A DNA stretch of 45,322 nt from contig CAZUGK010000018.1 in the NCBI GenBank assembly GCA_964619815.1, positions 1 through 45,322 on the forward strand, written 5' to 3'. A program made the translations under genes and the position numbers. Shown here piece after piece: positions 1-9,199 of this stretch. The notes under the pieces were generated by a model. That model saw only the letters and a program-made list of their open reading frames with translations, searched no databases and had not been told where the DNA came from. The DNA is from BRH-c25 sp964619815 (GTDB taxonomy: Bacteria > Bacillota > Clostridia > Lutisporales > Lutisporaceae). Every line of letters starts with the position of its first letter. The stretch's first letter is position 1.

Positions 1-24
1 TTATCAAATATGGCATGTAATATA

Positions 25-57
25 GTCAGGATGGTAAATCTTCTTTGCCAGCCTGAC
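25..57. other. imperfect hairpin of unknown role
   Basis: A 6-bp stem (GTCAGG/CCTGAC) continues inward to a 7-bp stem with one G-U pair (TGGTAAA/TTTGCCA). There is no U-tract on either side, so it is not an obvious terminator. A second hairpin (GAGCTCC/GGAGCTC) lies at 80-99. Apart from these two hairpins I see no gene or recognisable site in 1-279. Confidence 0.35.
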
Positions 58-279
58 ATTGTTATACCGCAAAATTAAAGAGCTCCGGTAAAGGAGCTCA
101 ATAAAGGGCTGTAATTGTTAATATATGCGGAATAGTCACAGATGCATTGTCATATAAAGGAATATCCGCGAAAGTGTTAATGAATAATCATTCGTGTCGG
201 GTGGAAAGCCTTGATTTTTGTGGCCATTTTTCAGCGGTTTCCTTGGCACCATAGCATAGCAAGAAACGAGGCAAGAAAA

Positions 280-1014
280 ATGAAGCAGAATAAATACGAT
301 GATAAAACTTTTTTTGATAAATACAGCAATATGGACCGTTCAAAAAAAGGACTTGAAGGTGCCGGAGAGTGGCACGAACTAAAAAAGTTGCTGCCGGATT
401 TTGAAGGCAAAAGAGTTTTAGATTTAGGCTGTGGTTTTGGATGGCATTGCAGATTTGCCATGGAAAATGGCGCAAAGTCAGTTATTGGAGTTGACATTTC
501 ACAAAAGATGTTAAGTGAAGCGAGGAATAAAACAAAATCTGAATATATACAGTATATATGTATGCCGATTGAGGATATTGATTTTCCTGATAACTCCTTT
601 GATGTCATTATCAGCTCCCTGGTTTTTCATTACATTCAATCATTTGAGGATATTTTAAATAAAATAAACAAATGCCTTTCAAAGGATGGGGAATTTGTGT
701 TCTCTGTAGAGCATCCGATTTTTACTGCACAAGGGCCACAGGACTGGTACTATGATGATAAAGGTAATATTCTACATTGGCCGGTAGACCGATATTTCAC
801 AGAGGGTGTTCGTAAGGCTAATTTTTTAGGCGAGGAAGTCATAAAGTATCACAGAACATTGACAACATACTTAAACAGCCTCATAAAAGCGGGATTTGAA
901 ATAACAGGACTTGTTGAGCCAAAGCCGGCAGAAGATTTACTCTCTACTGTTCCCGGAATGATGGATGAATTACGCAGACCAATGATGTTACTTGTGTCGG
1001 CAAGAAAAAAGTGA
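280..1014 (+). CDS. class I SAM-dependent methyltransferase
   Basis: A 244-residue soluble protein with the Rossmann-fold methyltransferase signature: motif I VLDLGCGFGWH at residues 47-57, an acidic end of strand 2 (GVDIS, about 70-74), and a motif IV/post-I region near FDVIISSLVFHYI. This matches the ubiquinone/SAM methyltransferase family (Methyltransf_11/25 type). Its substrate cannot be read from the sequence. The ATG at 280 was chosen because GAGG lies just upstream and it gives the usual family length; the frame stays open further upstream without a ribosome binding site. It appears to be a single-gene unit followed by a REP-like hairpin. Confidence 0.85.
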   Translation: MKQNKYDDKTFFDKYSNMDRSKKGLEGAGEWHELKKLLPDFEGKRVLDLGCGFGWHCRFAMENGAKSVIGVDISQKMLSEARNKTKSEYIQYICMPIEDIDFPDNSFDVIISSLVFHYIQSFEDILNKINKCLSKDGEFVFSVEHPIFTAQGPQDWYYDDKGNILHWPVDRYFTEGVRKANFLGEEVIKYHRTLTTYLNSLIKAGFEITGLVEPKPAEDLLSTVPGMMDELRRPMMLLVSARKK

Positions 1015-1039
1015 TGATGGAATGAGAAGAAGGAAGACA

Positions 1040-1115
1040 GGTGCCGGGCCCCGAATAGAAGAACTTAATTACTGATTAGGCGGTAATGAGTTCTATGGAT
1101 TCGGTGCCCGGCATC
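1040..1115. repeat. REP-like long inverted repeat
   Basis: Two 17-bp arms (1040-1056 and 1099-1115) match at 15 of 17 positions. The sequence between them folds further through AGAACT/AGTTCT and TTAC/GTAA. A second element with the same CAGGTGC...GCACCTG flavour is at 7670-7729 and a half-copy is near 4719-4755. The layout resembles REP or RAYT-type intergenic palindromes. There is no run of T after either arm, so a simple terminator is less likely. Confidence 0.6.
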
Positions 1116-1155
1116 AATTGATTCGGGGTAGGTTGGTCTGCAAACAAACAGCTGA

Positions 1156-2184
1156 TTATTTCATTGGCTCTCCATTATCTATTACAATCTGTGCTTCAAA
1201 TACATAAGCATTGTTCATACGGGCAACTGTCTTGAAGAAGTTTAGCGGAACAAAGGTCCTTCCTTCTACCAGAGTAGGGGCAGTTCCAAGCTGGATTGGA
1301 GCAGTTTTCATGTAATTATAACTGTCCATGCCAATCGTTAAAGATATAGCTTTGCCAAGAAAAGCAGTTTTCAGCTCGTTATCCCAGGTCACGTCATATC
1401 CCAAGGCTTCAGCGATTGCCCGAAGCGGGACCATAACAGTACCTTTTTCGTCGGTATATTCAGATGGAGCTTCTATCCTCCTGTTATTAACGACTATATC
1501 CATTGCAGAAACATCACCCGGATATTGTTCAGGTGGAGCAGCTTCCTTTTCGGATAATACAACTATCTTATCAGGGGTTGTTTGAGCAGGAATGCTTCTT
1601 GTAGTCACGCTATAGATTACTGAAAGCTTTCTGTTTGCAAGCTCTCCTTTAAAAGCTGTACCATCCTGTAATATAATTTCTGTTGCATCAGATATATTCA
1701 ATTTTAAGAGTTGGTCTGAACTAAGCAAGTTTTCATCGAATATATCGACCTTAACATTTTGATCTTTGTTATCAACAACAACTACTTCTGCGTTGTATTG
1801 TGCCGGATAAATCATTATCATGGGTGCATTAGCATTAAAGAATCCGGTAATTACTGATCCTACAACAATTTCTGCATTATTTAAAACATATGTATCCTTT
1901 GAAATTATTAAATTTGCCTCTGCCCCTTCTGAATTTTCCATCAGGACAAATTTTGAGCCCTCTACTGTTTCAGAATCCGTTATGGCTTTTACTTTTCCGG
2001 TAAAAGACCCGAACTTGAATTTTTCCAGTGAAAGTAATTTATTATCCACTGTATTAACATTCATAATTTGCTGCGAATCACCGGTGGGTGAGATACTATC
2101 TGTGCTGGCTGCAAAAGCTGTAACTGTGCTTAGTGATAAAACAGCAGCTGTTAGTAATCCTGCAAGTACTTCTTTAGATTTCAT
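1156..2184 (-). CDS. secreted protein with copper-amine-oxidase N-terminal (stalk) domain
   Basis: A 342-residue exported protein. It has an N-terminal signal peptide (about residues 1-26, ending AFA). A beta-rich central region of unknown fold follows, then a C-terminal copper amine oxidase N-terminal-like domain (stalk_domain, about 228-338) with the typical VMVPLRAIAEALGYDVTWD and GRTFVPLNFF segments. In clostridia these domains usually decorate cell-surface proteins. No catalytic residues are visible, so a structural or binding role is likeliest. AAGGAG lies 8 bases before the ATG. It appears monocistronic. Confidence 0.8.
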   Translation of the reverse strand: MKSKEVLAGLLTAAVLSLSTVTAFAASTDSISPTGDSQQIMNVNTVDNKLLSLEKFKFGSFTGKVKAITDSETVEGSKFVLMENSEGAEANLIISKDTYVLNNAEIVVGSVITGFFNANAPMIMIYPAQYNAEVVVVDNKDQNVKVDIFDENLLSSDQLLKLNISDATEIILQDGTAFKGELANRKLSVIYSVTTRSIPAQTTPDKIVVLSEKEAAPPEQYPGDVSAMDIVVNNRRIEAPSEYTDEKGTVMVPLRAIAEALGYDVTWDNELKTAFLGKAISLTIGMDSYNYMKTAPIQLGTAPTLVEGRTFVPLNFFKTVARMNNAYVFEAQIVIDNGEPMK

Positions 2185-2312
2185 AGTGTTTTCTCCTTTT
2201 CCAATATGCTTTACATCATTATAGACTGCAAATCAAGAAAAAAGTTCCAAAGTGCAAACGGCTATCGGAGGGAGATTTATAGTAAGTTCTATGGGTGACG
2301 CCCACTTATTTT

Positions 2313-3182
2313 TTATAAGCTTCTATAGTATTCGCTTCTAAAATTTTCACTATTGTTCAAAACATCATTTAATTGTTGAAGCAATCTGTTTTTGTCATTG
2401 GGAAGTGTTCCTTCAAGGGTAAAGTAATTTGAGGCATGGTTGCTTCTAAAAATACAATTTCGAAGCTTAAGGTTTTTAATGAGTATTTGAGTCTCCAAGG
2501 CCACTTCTTCAGGTGACAGCAGCTTAAATGTACCGTCGTTTACCATATTATACATTTGGGTACCGGGCTCTACCAGCAAGGTCAATAAGCCTAAGTAGTC
2601 CGGATTTATTTCATTGACCACTTTTGCAGACTCTGTTGCATGCTCCTTCAAACACTCCTTTCCTCCAATACCGGAAATAAGAGTGACAGATAACTTGATT
2701 CCGGAGCCTGATATACGTTTTCCCGCTTCTATTATCTCTTGGGAGCCAGCTCCCTTATTTATAGCACTAAGAATTCTGTCGCTTCCGGACTCAACCCCCA
2801 AATAGGCTATACCAAGTCCGTACTCCTTAAGCTCCTTTAACTCCTCAGCAGATTTATTCAATATATCCCTGGGGGTGGCGTAAATACCTACCCGTTCACA
2901 ATTTGGGAAAAGCTCCTTAATCTTCAGAAGTATATCTTTAAGATCTGCCGTTTTTAGTATCAAGGCATCGCCGTCTGCAAGAAAAATTCTGCGGATTCCT
3001 TTGCAGGACTTTGACATTTCTTCTAAATCATTAAATATATCACCTTTACTGCGTATTCTGAATTTCTTGCTTTTATACATGCTGCAGAAGGTGCATCCAT
3101 TATGTGAGCACCCGATTGTTACTTGTATAATAAGGCTGTTTGCCTCACTTGGAGGCCGGTATAAGGGTATATCATATATCAT
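2313..3182 (-). CDS. radical SAM protein
   Basis: A 289-residue radical SAM enzyme (Elp3/MiaB/HemN-like core). The iron-sulfur cysteines are C25, C30 and C33 in the segment GCSHNGCTFC, giving spacing CX4CX2C rather than the standard CX3CX2C. Further core elements are FLADGDALIL, GVYATP-like strand GIYATPRDIL, and GVESGSDRIL (the SAM-binding GxESGS motif). There is no B12-binding or TRAM domain. The C-terminus is a short tail of unknown function. The reaction cannot be assigned. It is a single minus-strand gene with its own weak ribosome site. Confidence 0.8.
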   Translation of the reverse strand: MIYDIPLYRPPSEANSLIIQVTIGCSHNGCTFCSMYKSKKFRIRSKGDIFNDLEEMSKSCKGIRRIFLADGDALILKTADLKDILLKIKELFPNCERVGIYATPRDILNKSAEELKELKEYGLGIAYLGVESGSDRILSAINKGAGSQEIIEAGKRISGSGIKLSVTLISGIGGKECLKEHATESAKVVNEINPDYLGLLTLLVEPGTQMYNMVNDGTFKLLSPEEVALETQILIKNLKLRNCIFRSNHASNYFTLEGTLPNDKNRLLQQLNDVLNNSENFRSEYYRSL

Positions 3183-3481
3183 ATAAGAGCTCCATTCCTT
3201 GAATTAATTTTCTACAGTATTTTATTGTAATATTAGTTGGCTAATAAAAGTATATCAATTATTCAATATTATTTCAAAATATGCTGCCAGTGACTGCATT
3301 CTGCAAAATAATACTGCAGGAATTGGAATAACAATAACTCCCTATGGACATGGATTAATCAAATTAGTTAGAATGAAAGCAAGGGGTTAGTATGGAATGG
3401 AGGGGAACTCATGACTATTACAATTAATAGGAAAAAGGAATCGGAAGCAAGGTAAAAATATAATTGAAAGGGAGATGTCTC

Positions 3482-4612
3482 ATGAAAATTAAAACCTTTA
3501 AAGTAGAGCAATGGATGAACCAATATGAAAATGACGCAGTATACAACCTGGCAGAAACATGTGTTGATTCACTGACCCTGAGGGAATTATTGCAGCTGGC
3601 AGGCAAGAATCCTGAGGAATTCATGACAGGCCTTGCAGATATCCGTATGACATACAGCCATATTTACGGTTCCCCTGGCCTTCTGAAAGGGATAGCCTCT
3701 CTTTATCAGGATGTGAAGCCGGAACAGATTATACCGGCTCATGGAGCTATCGGTGCCAATCACCAGGTGCTCATAACCCTTTTGGAGCCGGGAGACAGCA
3801 TGGTATCCGTGGCACCTACCTATCAGCAGCACTATTCTATTCCGGAATCTGTCGGAGCAGAGGTTAATATTCTGCAGCTTCGCCCTGAAAACAACTTTTT
3901 ACCGGACATGGAAGCCCTGAAGAGAATGGTGAATTCCAATACAAAGCTTATAACAATCAATAATCCCAATAACCCGTCAGGGTCCTTAATCCCGGTGAAG
4001 GAGCTTAAAGAGATCATTGATATCGCAAGGAGCGCTGATGCTTACGTGCTTAGTGATGAGGTATACAGGGGGATTAGCGAGGACGGAAGCTATATGCCTT
4101 CGATTGTGGACCTTTATGAAAAAGGTATTAGTGTGGGAAGTATGTCAAAGACATTTTCTCTTGCCGGACTACGCCTTGGCTGGATTGTTTCCGGAGATGG
4201 GGATGTAATTAATTTGTGCAGGGAGAGAAGAGACTACGACACAATAAGCTGTGGTGTGCTGGATGACATATTCGCATCGCTGGCTCTGGAAAACAAGGAT
4301 GCGATTCTGGAAAGGAACCGCAAAATCGTTATGACAAACAGAGCCATACTTGACCAGTGGGTGAACTCAGAGCCGCGGGTATCATATGTAAGGCCGGCAG
4401 CGGGAAATACGGCGTTAATATACTATGATGCAGATATGCACTCCTATGAATTTTGCGAAAGGCTGCTGAAGGAAACAGGTGTATTTTATACTCCGGGCGA
4501 ATGCTTTGAATTGGATTACTGTTTCCGTATCGGTTATGCTTTTGACTCTAAGACATTAAGGGAAGGCCTGCAGAAGACCAGCGAATTCATAGACGGAATT
4601 GCAAGAAGGTAG
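3482..4612 (+). CDS. class I/II pyridoxal-phosphate aminotransferase
   Basis: A 376-residue fold-type I PLP enzyme. The signature NNPNNPSG segment (about residues 160-167), the YVLSDEVYRG motif that contacts the pyridine ring, and SMSKTFSLAGLRLGW with the Schiff-base lysine at residue 223 are all present. The family covers aspartate-, aromatic- and histidinol-phosphate-type aminotransferases; substrate cannot be assigned. It shares an N-terminal style (Asp-Ala-Val-Tyr-Asn-Leu-Ala-Glu) with capreomycidine-synthase-like members, which is only suggestive. I start it at 3482 because GGGAG is 7 bases upstream; a TTG 18 bases earlier overlaps that site. It stands alone, with a terminator at 4769-4816. 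Confidence 0.85.
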   Translation: MKIKTFKVEQWMNQYENDAVYNLAETCVDSLTLRELLQLAGKNPEEFMTGLADIRMTYSHIYGSPGLLKGIASLYQDVKPEQIIPAHGAIGANHQVLITLLEPGDSMVSVAPTYQQHYSIPESVGAEVNILQLRPENNFLPDMEALKRMVNSNTKLITINNPNNPSGSLIPVKELKEIIDIARSADAYVLSDEVYRGISEDGSYMPSIVDLYEKGISVGSMSKTFSLAGLRLGWIVSGDGDVINLCRERRDYDTISCGVLDDIFASLALENKDAILERNRKIVMTNRAILDQWVNSEPRVSYVRPAAGNTALIYYDADMHSYEFCERLLKETGVFYTPGECFELDYCFRIGYAFDSKTLREGLQKTSEFIDGIARR

Positions 4613-4718
4613 ACGAAATGAGAAAATTCAAAGGAGCATCAGAGAGCTTATAGGATGTGCCTTGATGTTTGCTGCTGTAATAATAGCTCAAATTAAGAAC
4701 GAGGGCAAATAGAACCAA

Positions 4719-4755
4719 GTGTCAGGTGCCGGTTTACGGCAAGCGGGACCAATTG
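4719..4755. repeat. partial REP-like element
   Basis: The stretch GTGTCAGGTGCCGG at 4719-4732 and CCAATTGATT about 15 bases later resemble pieces of the inverted repeats at 1040-1115 and 7670-7729. No matching second arm is found, so it looks like a decayed or half copy. Confidence 0.35.
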
Positions 4756-4768
4756 ATTTCATATATTG

Positions 4769-4816
4769 CAGCCTTCCCGGGAAACATGATAAAGTGTTCT
4801 CAGAAGGCTGTTTTTT
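4769..4816 (+). terminator. rho-independent terminator after the aminotransferase
   Basis: Stem CAGCCTTC (4769-4776) pairs with GAAGGCTG (4803-4810) and is followed at once by six T. The long loop can fold further. It separates the aminotransferase from the YdcF-type gene. Confidence 0.6.
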
Positions 4817-4841
4817 ATGATAGAACGTGGAGGAAATGCGC

Positions 4842-5618
4842 ATGGGTAGAAAGTTTAAAAAGTGGCTGCATTATATATTAATGCTGGCTGGGGTGCTTGG
4901 AGTGCTGGACACGGCACTGGTATTCACGTATACCGGAATGAATGTAGGAACACTGTTTCCGGGGGCGGCAGGCAGTATAATCATAGTCTATGTATATATT
5001 AGGCTTTGGGTCAGGAAGGGGCAGCCCGTCATTCAAAACCCAACAATAAGAAAGCTTGTTTGTGCACTTGTCATACTCAGTATCCTGTCCTTTATTTTTT
5101 TGGAAGCGCTGATTGCATATAACAGTTCTTTACAGGAGGATATAAAAGCAGAATATGTGATAATACTGGGGGCAGGGCTGCACGGGAGTGAAATAACCTT
5201 AACCCTGCAGGAGCGGCTTATAAAGGGAATAGAGTATCTGGAAAAGTATCCTGATGCTAAAGTCATTGTATCCGGCGGCCTGGGTTTCGGAGAAACAGTT
5301 ACAGAGGCTGAGGCAATGGAACGGTATCTGCTATCCAGGGGCATAGCTGCCGGTAGAATAGTTAAGGAAGATAAAGCAACCAGCACTATGGAGAATTTTG
5401 TATTTTCAAAAGAAATATTGCAGAAAGCCGGGAGAAAGGATATTACCCGGATCGTGGTAATTACAAGCGACTTCCACATGCTGAGGGCAAAGCTGCTTGC
5501 AAGACGTGTAGGATTTGAGCCTTACGGGATTACCTGCAGCACTCCGGTTTCTGTAAGAGTAAACAGCCACATAAGAGAATATTTCGCATTAATAAAATCA
5601 TTTTTAATTGACCGTTAA
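4842..5618 (+). CDS. YdcF/DUF218 family membrane protein
   Basis: A 258-residue protein. Three hydrophobic segments lie in the first 90 residues (about 8-28, 36-53, 65-85). A C-terminal DUF218 (YdcF/SanA) domain starts at about residue 98 with YVIILGAGLHG and continues with the conserved VSGG, EAEAMERYL, KATSTMENF and VVITSDFHMLRA blocks. Members of this family act at the envelope, and SanA-like proteins affect cell-wall barrier function; the exact activity is unsettled. The ATG at 4842 is 7 bases from GGAGG; the upstream GTG overlaps that site. Confidence 0.8.
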   Translation: MGRKFKKWLHYILMLAGVLGVLDTALVFTYTGMNVGTLFPGAAGSIIIVYVYIRLWVRKGQPVIQNPTIRKLVCALVILSILSFIFLEALIAYNSSLQEDIKAEYVIILGAGLHGSEITLTLQERLIKGIEYLEKYPDAKVIVSGGLGFGETVTEAEAMERYLLSRGIAAGRIVKEDKATSTMENFVFSKEILQKAGRKDITRIVVITSDFHMLRAKLLARRVGFEPYGITCSTPVSVRVNSHIREYFALIKSFLIDR

Positions 5619-5670
5619 GAATGGAATATGTCAGGTACTCAATAATGAGAAGAGGATGAAGGGGGACAAT

Positions 5671-5793
5671 ATGGAAGCTTTAAATAAAGATGCAGTATTT
5701 CCTGAAATAGAGAGTGAACGTTTGATTTTAAGAAAAATAACTTCTGCTGATGCAGGGACTCTGCTTATAAAGGAATGGATGAAAGTAAGATAA
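5671..5793 (+). pseudogene. GNAT acetyltransferase remnant
   Basis: A 40-residue frame with a good ribosome site (AGGGGG, then ATG). It opens exactly like a RimJ-type GNAT acetyltransferase (ESERLILRKITSADAGTL) and then jumps to a short tail, KEWMKVR, and a stop. The acetyl-CoA-binding part is absent. The most likely explanation is a large internal deletion that kept the translation start. It could not be a working enzyme. Confidence 0.65.
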
Positions 5794-5935
5794 ATAAAAT
5801 ATTCATAATTTCTTCATAACTTAATACTATCTTAAAATAAAAGTGGTAAAATTGTTTAATAGTGATACAACGTTGAGAAGTTTGTAACAACATGCCAAAC
5901 TATACAAAAATACTCACAGCTTTGGGGGGATATAA

Positions 5936-7630
5936 ATGTTCAACACTATACGAAAAAAACTTGTGGCAGGTTTCTCCATAATACTGGCGGTTTTAATCGC
6001 AAGCACCATATATAACCTGTACATATACAACGACAGCAGAATCCATGTCACAAAGATCAAAGAAAATGCTGTAGTAAGCTTTAAGTATGCAACTGAAATG
6101 AAAAATAATGCTATTCAGGTCAGCCAGTATTTAACCGACGTAAGTGCATCCAGAGATACAGCTCATTTAAAAGAGGCTGAAGAACAGTACATACTTTACA
6201 AAAAGAATTCTGAGGGACTTTCCGGTTTGCATCCTGAATATAAGGCTCAACTGGCTGAGCTAAGCAGTAAGATTGACAAGCTATATGAGTATGGAAAAGA
6301 AATGGCGGATATGTATATAAAAAGTGGCCACGAAGACGGAAACAAAATGATGCTTGAGTTTGACAAAATGGCTGATGACATAAACGCAAAGGTTGATGAG
6401 ATTCAAAAGAAAAGCGAAGCTTCCATGGATGACAGTTTGATGACTATCCAGATGCATATGGAAATGAACCAGAAAATTGCCGTTGCTTTGGCGGCTGTAT
6501 CAGTAATTTTAGCGATTCTTATAGCGCTTATGCTTGCGAATGGTATCACCAAGCCGATAAATAATTTCCTTGAAATATTCAAGGACCTTGAGAAAGGCCA
6601 GGGTGACCTGACAAGAAGGATCAATGTGAAGTCAAAGGATGAAATGGCCAGGATGGCGCAAGCCTTTAACAGCTTCATGGACAGCATGGAGCATATGGTT
6701 TTGAATATCAAGGAGAACTCCGCCATAGTGTCGCAGGGTTCCGTGCTGTTGAGAGAGGGAGGTATTCAGACTGCTGAAGGTATAATCCTTATCAATGCTC
6801 ATATGGGCATGGCAGCAGAGGATACTCAAAAGATCAGTACATCAATCAGTCAGATCACTGACAGCATATCACAGATTGCAGAGGCTTCCCAGGTATCAGC
6901 AGCTGATGCGCAGCAGATCAGCCTTGAAGTGGATAATATAAACAGACTTGCGCAGGAAAGTGGAAAATTAGCCTTGGATACAAAGCTGAAGATGGGGAAA
7001 ACCGAGGAAATCTCATCCAACACGATCAGTATTTCTGAGAAGCTGGAAAATGAAGCCGGAGAAATAGGTAAAATAATAGATACGATAAAGTCAATAACAG
7101 ACCAGACGAACCTGCTTGCATTAAATGCGGCAATAGAAGCCGCAAGAGCGGGAGAGTACGGTAAAGGCTTTGGCGTTGTAGCTGAGGAAATCCGAAAGCT
7201 GGCAGAAAGCAATAACCAGTCTGCAAAAACTATTGAAAACATGGTTGTAAATATACAGGATATGATCCGGAAAGCAGCGGATGCAACCATGGATGTCGGC
7301 GGGAACATAAAGAAAGGTACTGAAATGGTTGATGATGTTTATGCACAGCTTCAGAACATTATTGCCGGAGTCATCAATATAAATGACAGGATACAAAGCA
7401 TAGCGGCAGGCACTGAGGAGCAGAGCGCTTCAACCGAAGAGCTTTCAGCAACGATGGAAGCCATCAATGACAGCAATACTGCGATAACGGCAGTAATGCA
7501 GGAAATGGCGGCAAGCGTAGCCAGACAAAGCGATACAATTACGGGCTTAAGTACAACCGCATCAGACTTGAATGAATCGGCAGAACAGTTAAACGGATTA
7601 GTAAGTAAGTTTAAGCTTAGAGAGGCTTAA
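5936..7630 (+). CDS. methyl-accepting chemotaxis protein
   Basis: A 564-residue transmembrane chemoreceptor. TM1 is at about residues 9-29, followed by an extracytoplasmic four-helix-bundle-type sensor (30-177), TM2 (178-201), a HAMP domain (about 202-255), and a long coiled-coil signalling domain. The hairpin tip with QTNLLALNAAIEAARAGE is around residues 387-405, and it is where CheA and CheW bind in this family. The ligand is unknown. GGGGGG lies just before the ATG. There is no che gene nearby, so it is an orphan receptor locus. A REP-like element and then the convergent fetB follow. Confidence 0.92.
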   Translation: MFNTIRKKLVAGFSIILAVLIASTIYNLYIYNDSRIHVTKIKENAVVSFKYATEMKNNAIQVSQYLTDVSASRDTAHLKEAEEQYILYKKNSEGLSGLHPEYKAQLAELSSKIDKLYEYGKEMADMYIKSGHEDGNKMMLEFDKMADDINAKVDEIQKKSEASMDDSLMTIQMHMEMNQKIAVALAAVSVILAILIALMLANGITKPINNFLEIFKDLEKGQGDLTRRINVKSKDEMARMAQAFNSFMDSMEHMVLNIKENSAIVSQGSVLLREGGIQTAEGIILINAHMGMAAEDTQKISTSISQITDSISQIAEASQVSAADAQQISLEVDNINRLAQESGKLALDTKLKMGKTEEISSNTISISEKLENEAGEIGKIIDTIKSITDQTNLLALNAAIEAARAGEYGKGFGVVAEEIRKLAESNNQSAKTIENMVVNIQDMIRKAADATMDVGGNIKKGTEMVDDVYAQLQNIIAGVININDRIQSIAAGTEEQSASTEELSATMEAINDSNTAITAVMQEMAASVARQSDTITGLSTTASDLNESAEQLNGLVSKFKLREA

Positions 7631-7669
7631 TGGAAAAGCTACTGATAAAGCCTATTTGTGGAAGTATGT

Positions 7670-7729
7670 ACCAGGTACGGAGCTTAACTGCTAAATACAC
7701 TAAATAAGCTCTTAAGTTCTGCACCTGGT
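7670..7729. repeat. REP-like long inverted repeat
   Basis: Arms 7670-7687 and 7712-7729 match at 15 of 18 positions (ACCAGGT...ACCTGGT ends). It sits between the convergent chemoreceptor and fetB genes. It shares end sequence with the element at 1040-1115 and could also act as a structural transcription end, although no T-run follows. Confidence 0.6.
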
Positions 7730-7742
7730 CCCCATAAGATCC

Positions 7743-8504
7743 TCAAATTAACTGTTTTCTTTTATTAAAGAAATTTTTATAAGACAAGTAGCATGCTATA
7801 AAAGAAGATATTGAAGTAGTCGAAAGCAGCATAAATGTTACCATAATCTGATATTTAATTGCCTCGACAGGTGAAGTACCGGCGAGGATAAGGCCTGTCA
7901 TCATACCAGGTAAGGATACAATCCCCAGTGTTTTTGCCGAATCTATCGTTGGAAGCATGCCGGTTTTTATTGAATCCCTGATTATTTCTATAGAGGACGG
8001 CAATATATCGGCACCCAGCGATAGTTTTGTTTCAACCTCTTCCCTCTTGTTTTTAAAGTTCGCTGTCAATTGCCTGTAACACAAGCCCAGAGCTACCATT
8101 GCATTGCTTATTATCATTCCGCTTACGGGAATAATCTGATAAGGCTCATATTTGATGGCATCGGAGAATACGAGAATGGATAGGGTGATTATGGCTCCTG
8201 AAGCTATTGATACAAAGGATATGATTAGTCCGTTCTTAATTTCCTTACCTCTTTTTGCAGCGTTATATGCAGCATTAAAGGTCATAAACAGAAGCAGCAG
8301 TGTTGTAAATATCGGATTTTCAAAACCGAAAATATAATTGAGCAAATATCCTACAAGGATCAGCTGAACTATTGCCCTGACAACGCTTATTATAATTTCC
8401 TTCTCAAGCTTTAATTTTTGAAAATAGGAAAACAATAATGCTACCAGCACAAGTGATGAAGAAATCAAAAGTGAGGAAGTATTCATTAAATTGCTGCTGC
8501 TCAT
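7743..8504 (-). CDS. fetB: FetB-like ABC exporter permease (UPF0014)
   Basis: A 253-residue polytopic membrane protein of the UPF0014 (YbbM/FetB) family, with about six to seven hydrophobic segments. The conserved cytoplasmic loop reads ETKLSLGADILPSSIEIIRDSIKTGMLPTIDSAKTLG in pieces, and the LPGMMTGLILAGTSP segment is typical. In E. coli FetAB is reported to export iron and help in oxidative stress; the substrate here is inferred only. It overlaps the upstream ATPase gene by 4 bases, so the two are translationally coupled. Confidence 0.85.
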   Translation of the reverse strand: MSSSNLMNTSSLLISSSLVLVALLFSYFQKLKLEKEIIISVVRAIVQLILVGYLLNYIFGFENPIFTTLLLLFMTFNAAYNAAKRGKEIKNGLIISFVSIASGAIITLSILVFSDAIKYEPYQIIPVSGMIISNAMVALGLCYRQLTANFKNKREEVETKLSLGADILPSSIEIIRDSIKTGMLPTIDSAKTLGIVSLPGMMTGLILAGTSPVEAIKYQIMVTFMLLSTTSISSFIACYLSYKNFFNKRKQLI

Positions 8505-9157
8505 TTTAGCACCTCCAATGACTTAATTTCGCCGGATTCAATGGTTAATATTTTGTTTGCATTTTTTCTGCTCTGTTCAGGATTATGTGTTATCCATAGG
8601 ATGGTTGTGCCATTCTGGTTCAATGCTTTCATTACATTTTCAACAATTAAGGTGTTATCAAAGTCAAGTGCAGAGGTAACTTCATCCAGAAGCAGTATTT
8701 CAGGCTGAAATAATAATGTCCTGATAAGTGCGATTCTCTGATTTTCGCCTCCTGACAGATTCCTTACATCCTTTTTTAAATACTCTTCATCAAGGTTAAA
8801 AAGAAGGAAAAGCTCTTTTGCTCTTTCTAAATCCACTTTTATACCCCTTATGGAGTATGGAAAAGAAATATTATCCATAACAGTTTCACCAAAAAGATAT
8901 GGGGTCTGAAAGCAATATGAAACATTTTTTCTTAACTCAATAGGGTTATGTTCCATAATAGATTTGCTCTTATATATTATTTTGCCTTCTGTTGGGCTTA
9001 TCAAATGGCAGCACAGCTTAAGAAATGTGCTTTTACCGCTGCCGGACGGCCCTACAACGGAAATATAATCTCCTGCATTAATCGCTATTGTTACATCTTT
9101 TAGTATGGCTTTATCATCATTAATAAAGGATACATTTTGAAATTCAAGCAATGACAA
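8501..9157 (-). CDS. fetA: FetA-like ABC transporter ATP-binding protein
   Basis: A 218-residue ABC ATPase with Walker A GPSGSGKST (about residues 37-45), a Q-loop, signature LSGGENQRIALIRTL, Walker B ILLLDEVTSALD, and the H-loop WITHNPEQ. It pairs with the UPF0014 permease downstream (4-base overlap), which fits FetAB/YbbLM. The start is TTG at 9157 with GGGAG about 10 bases upstream; no in-frame ATG lies close by. A sigma-A-type promoter is visible at 9200-9228. Confidence 0.85.
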   Translation of the reverse strand: MSLLEFQNVSFINDDKAILKDVTIAINAGDYISVVGPSGSGKSTFLKLCCHLISPTEGKIIYKSKSIMEHNPIELRKNVSYCFQTPYLFGETVMDNISFPYSIRGIKVDLERAKELFLLFNLDEEYLKKDVRNLSGGENQRIALIRTLLFQPEILLLDEVTSALDFDNTLIVENVMKALNQNGTTILWITHNPEQSRKNANKILTIESGEIKSLEVLK

Positions 9158-9199
9158 GCTGCTTCATCTCCCTCTACTATCGTACATTACAATAGATGA

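Noticed and set aside
80..99. Intrinsic terminator at the left end
   Set aside because: The GAGCTCC/GGAGCTC hairpin has no T-run on the plus strand and only a weak one on the minus strand, and no gene ends next to it.
6850..7308. Long open frames on the strand opposite the chemoreceptors, permeases and other genes
   Set aside because: They mirror real genes, have no ribosome sites, and have low-complexity translations typical of antisense frames.
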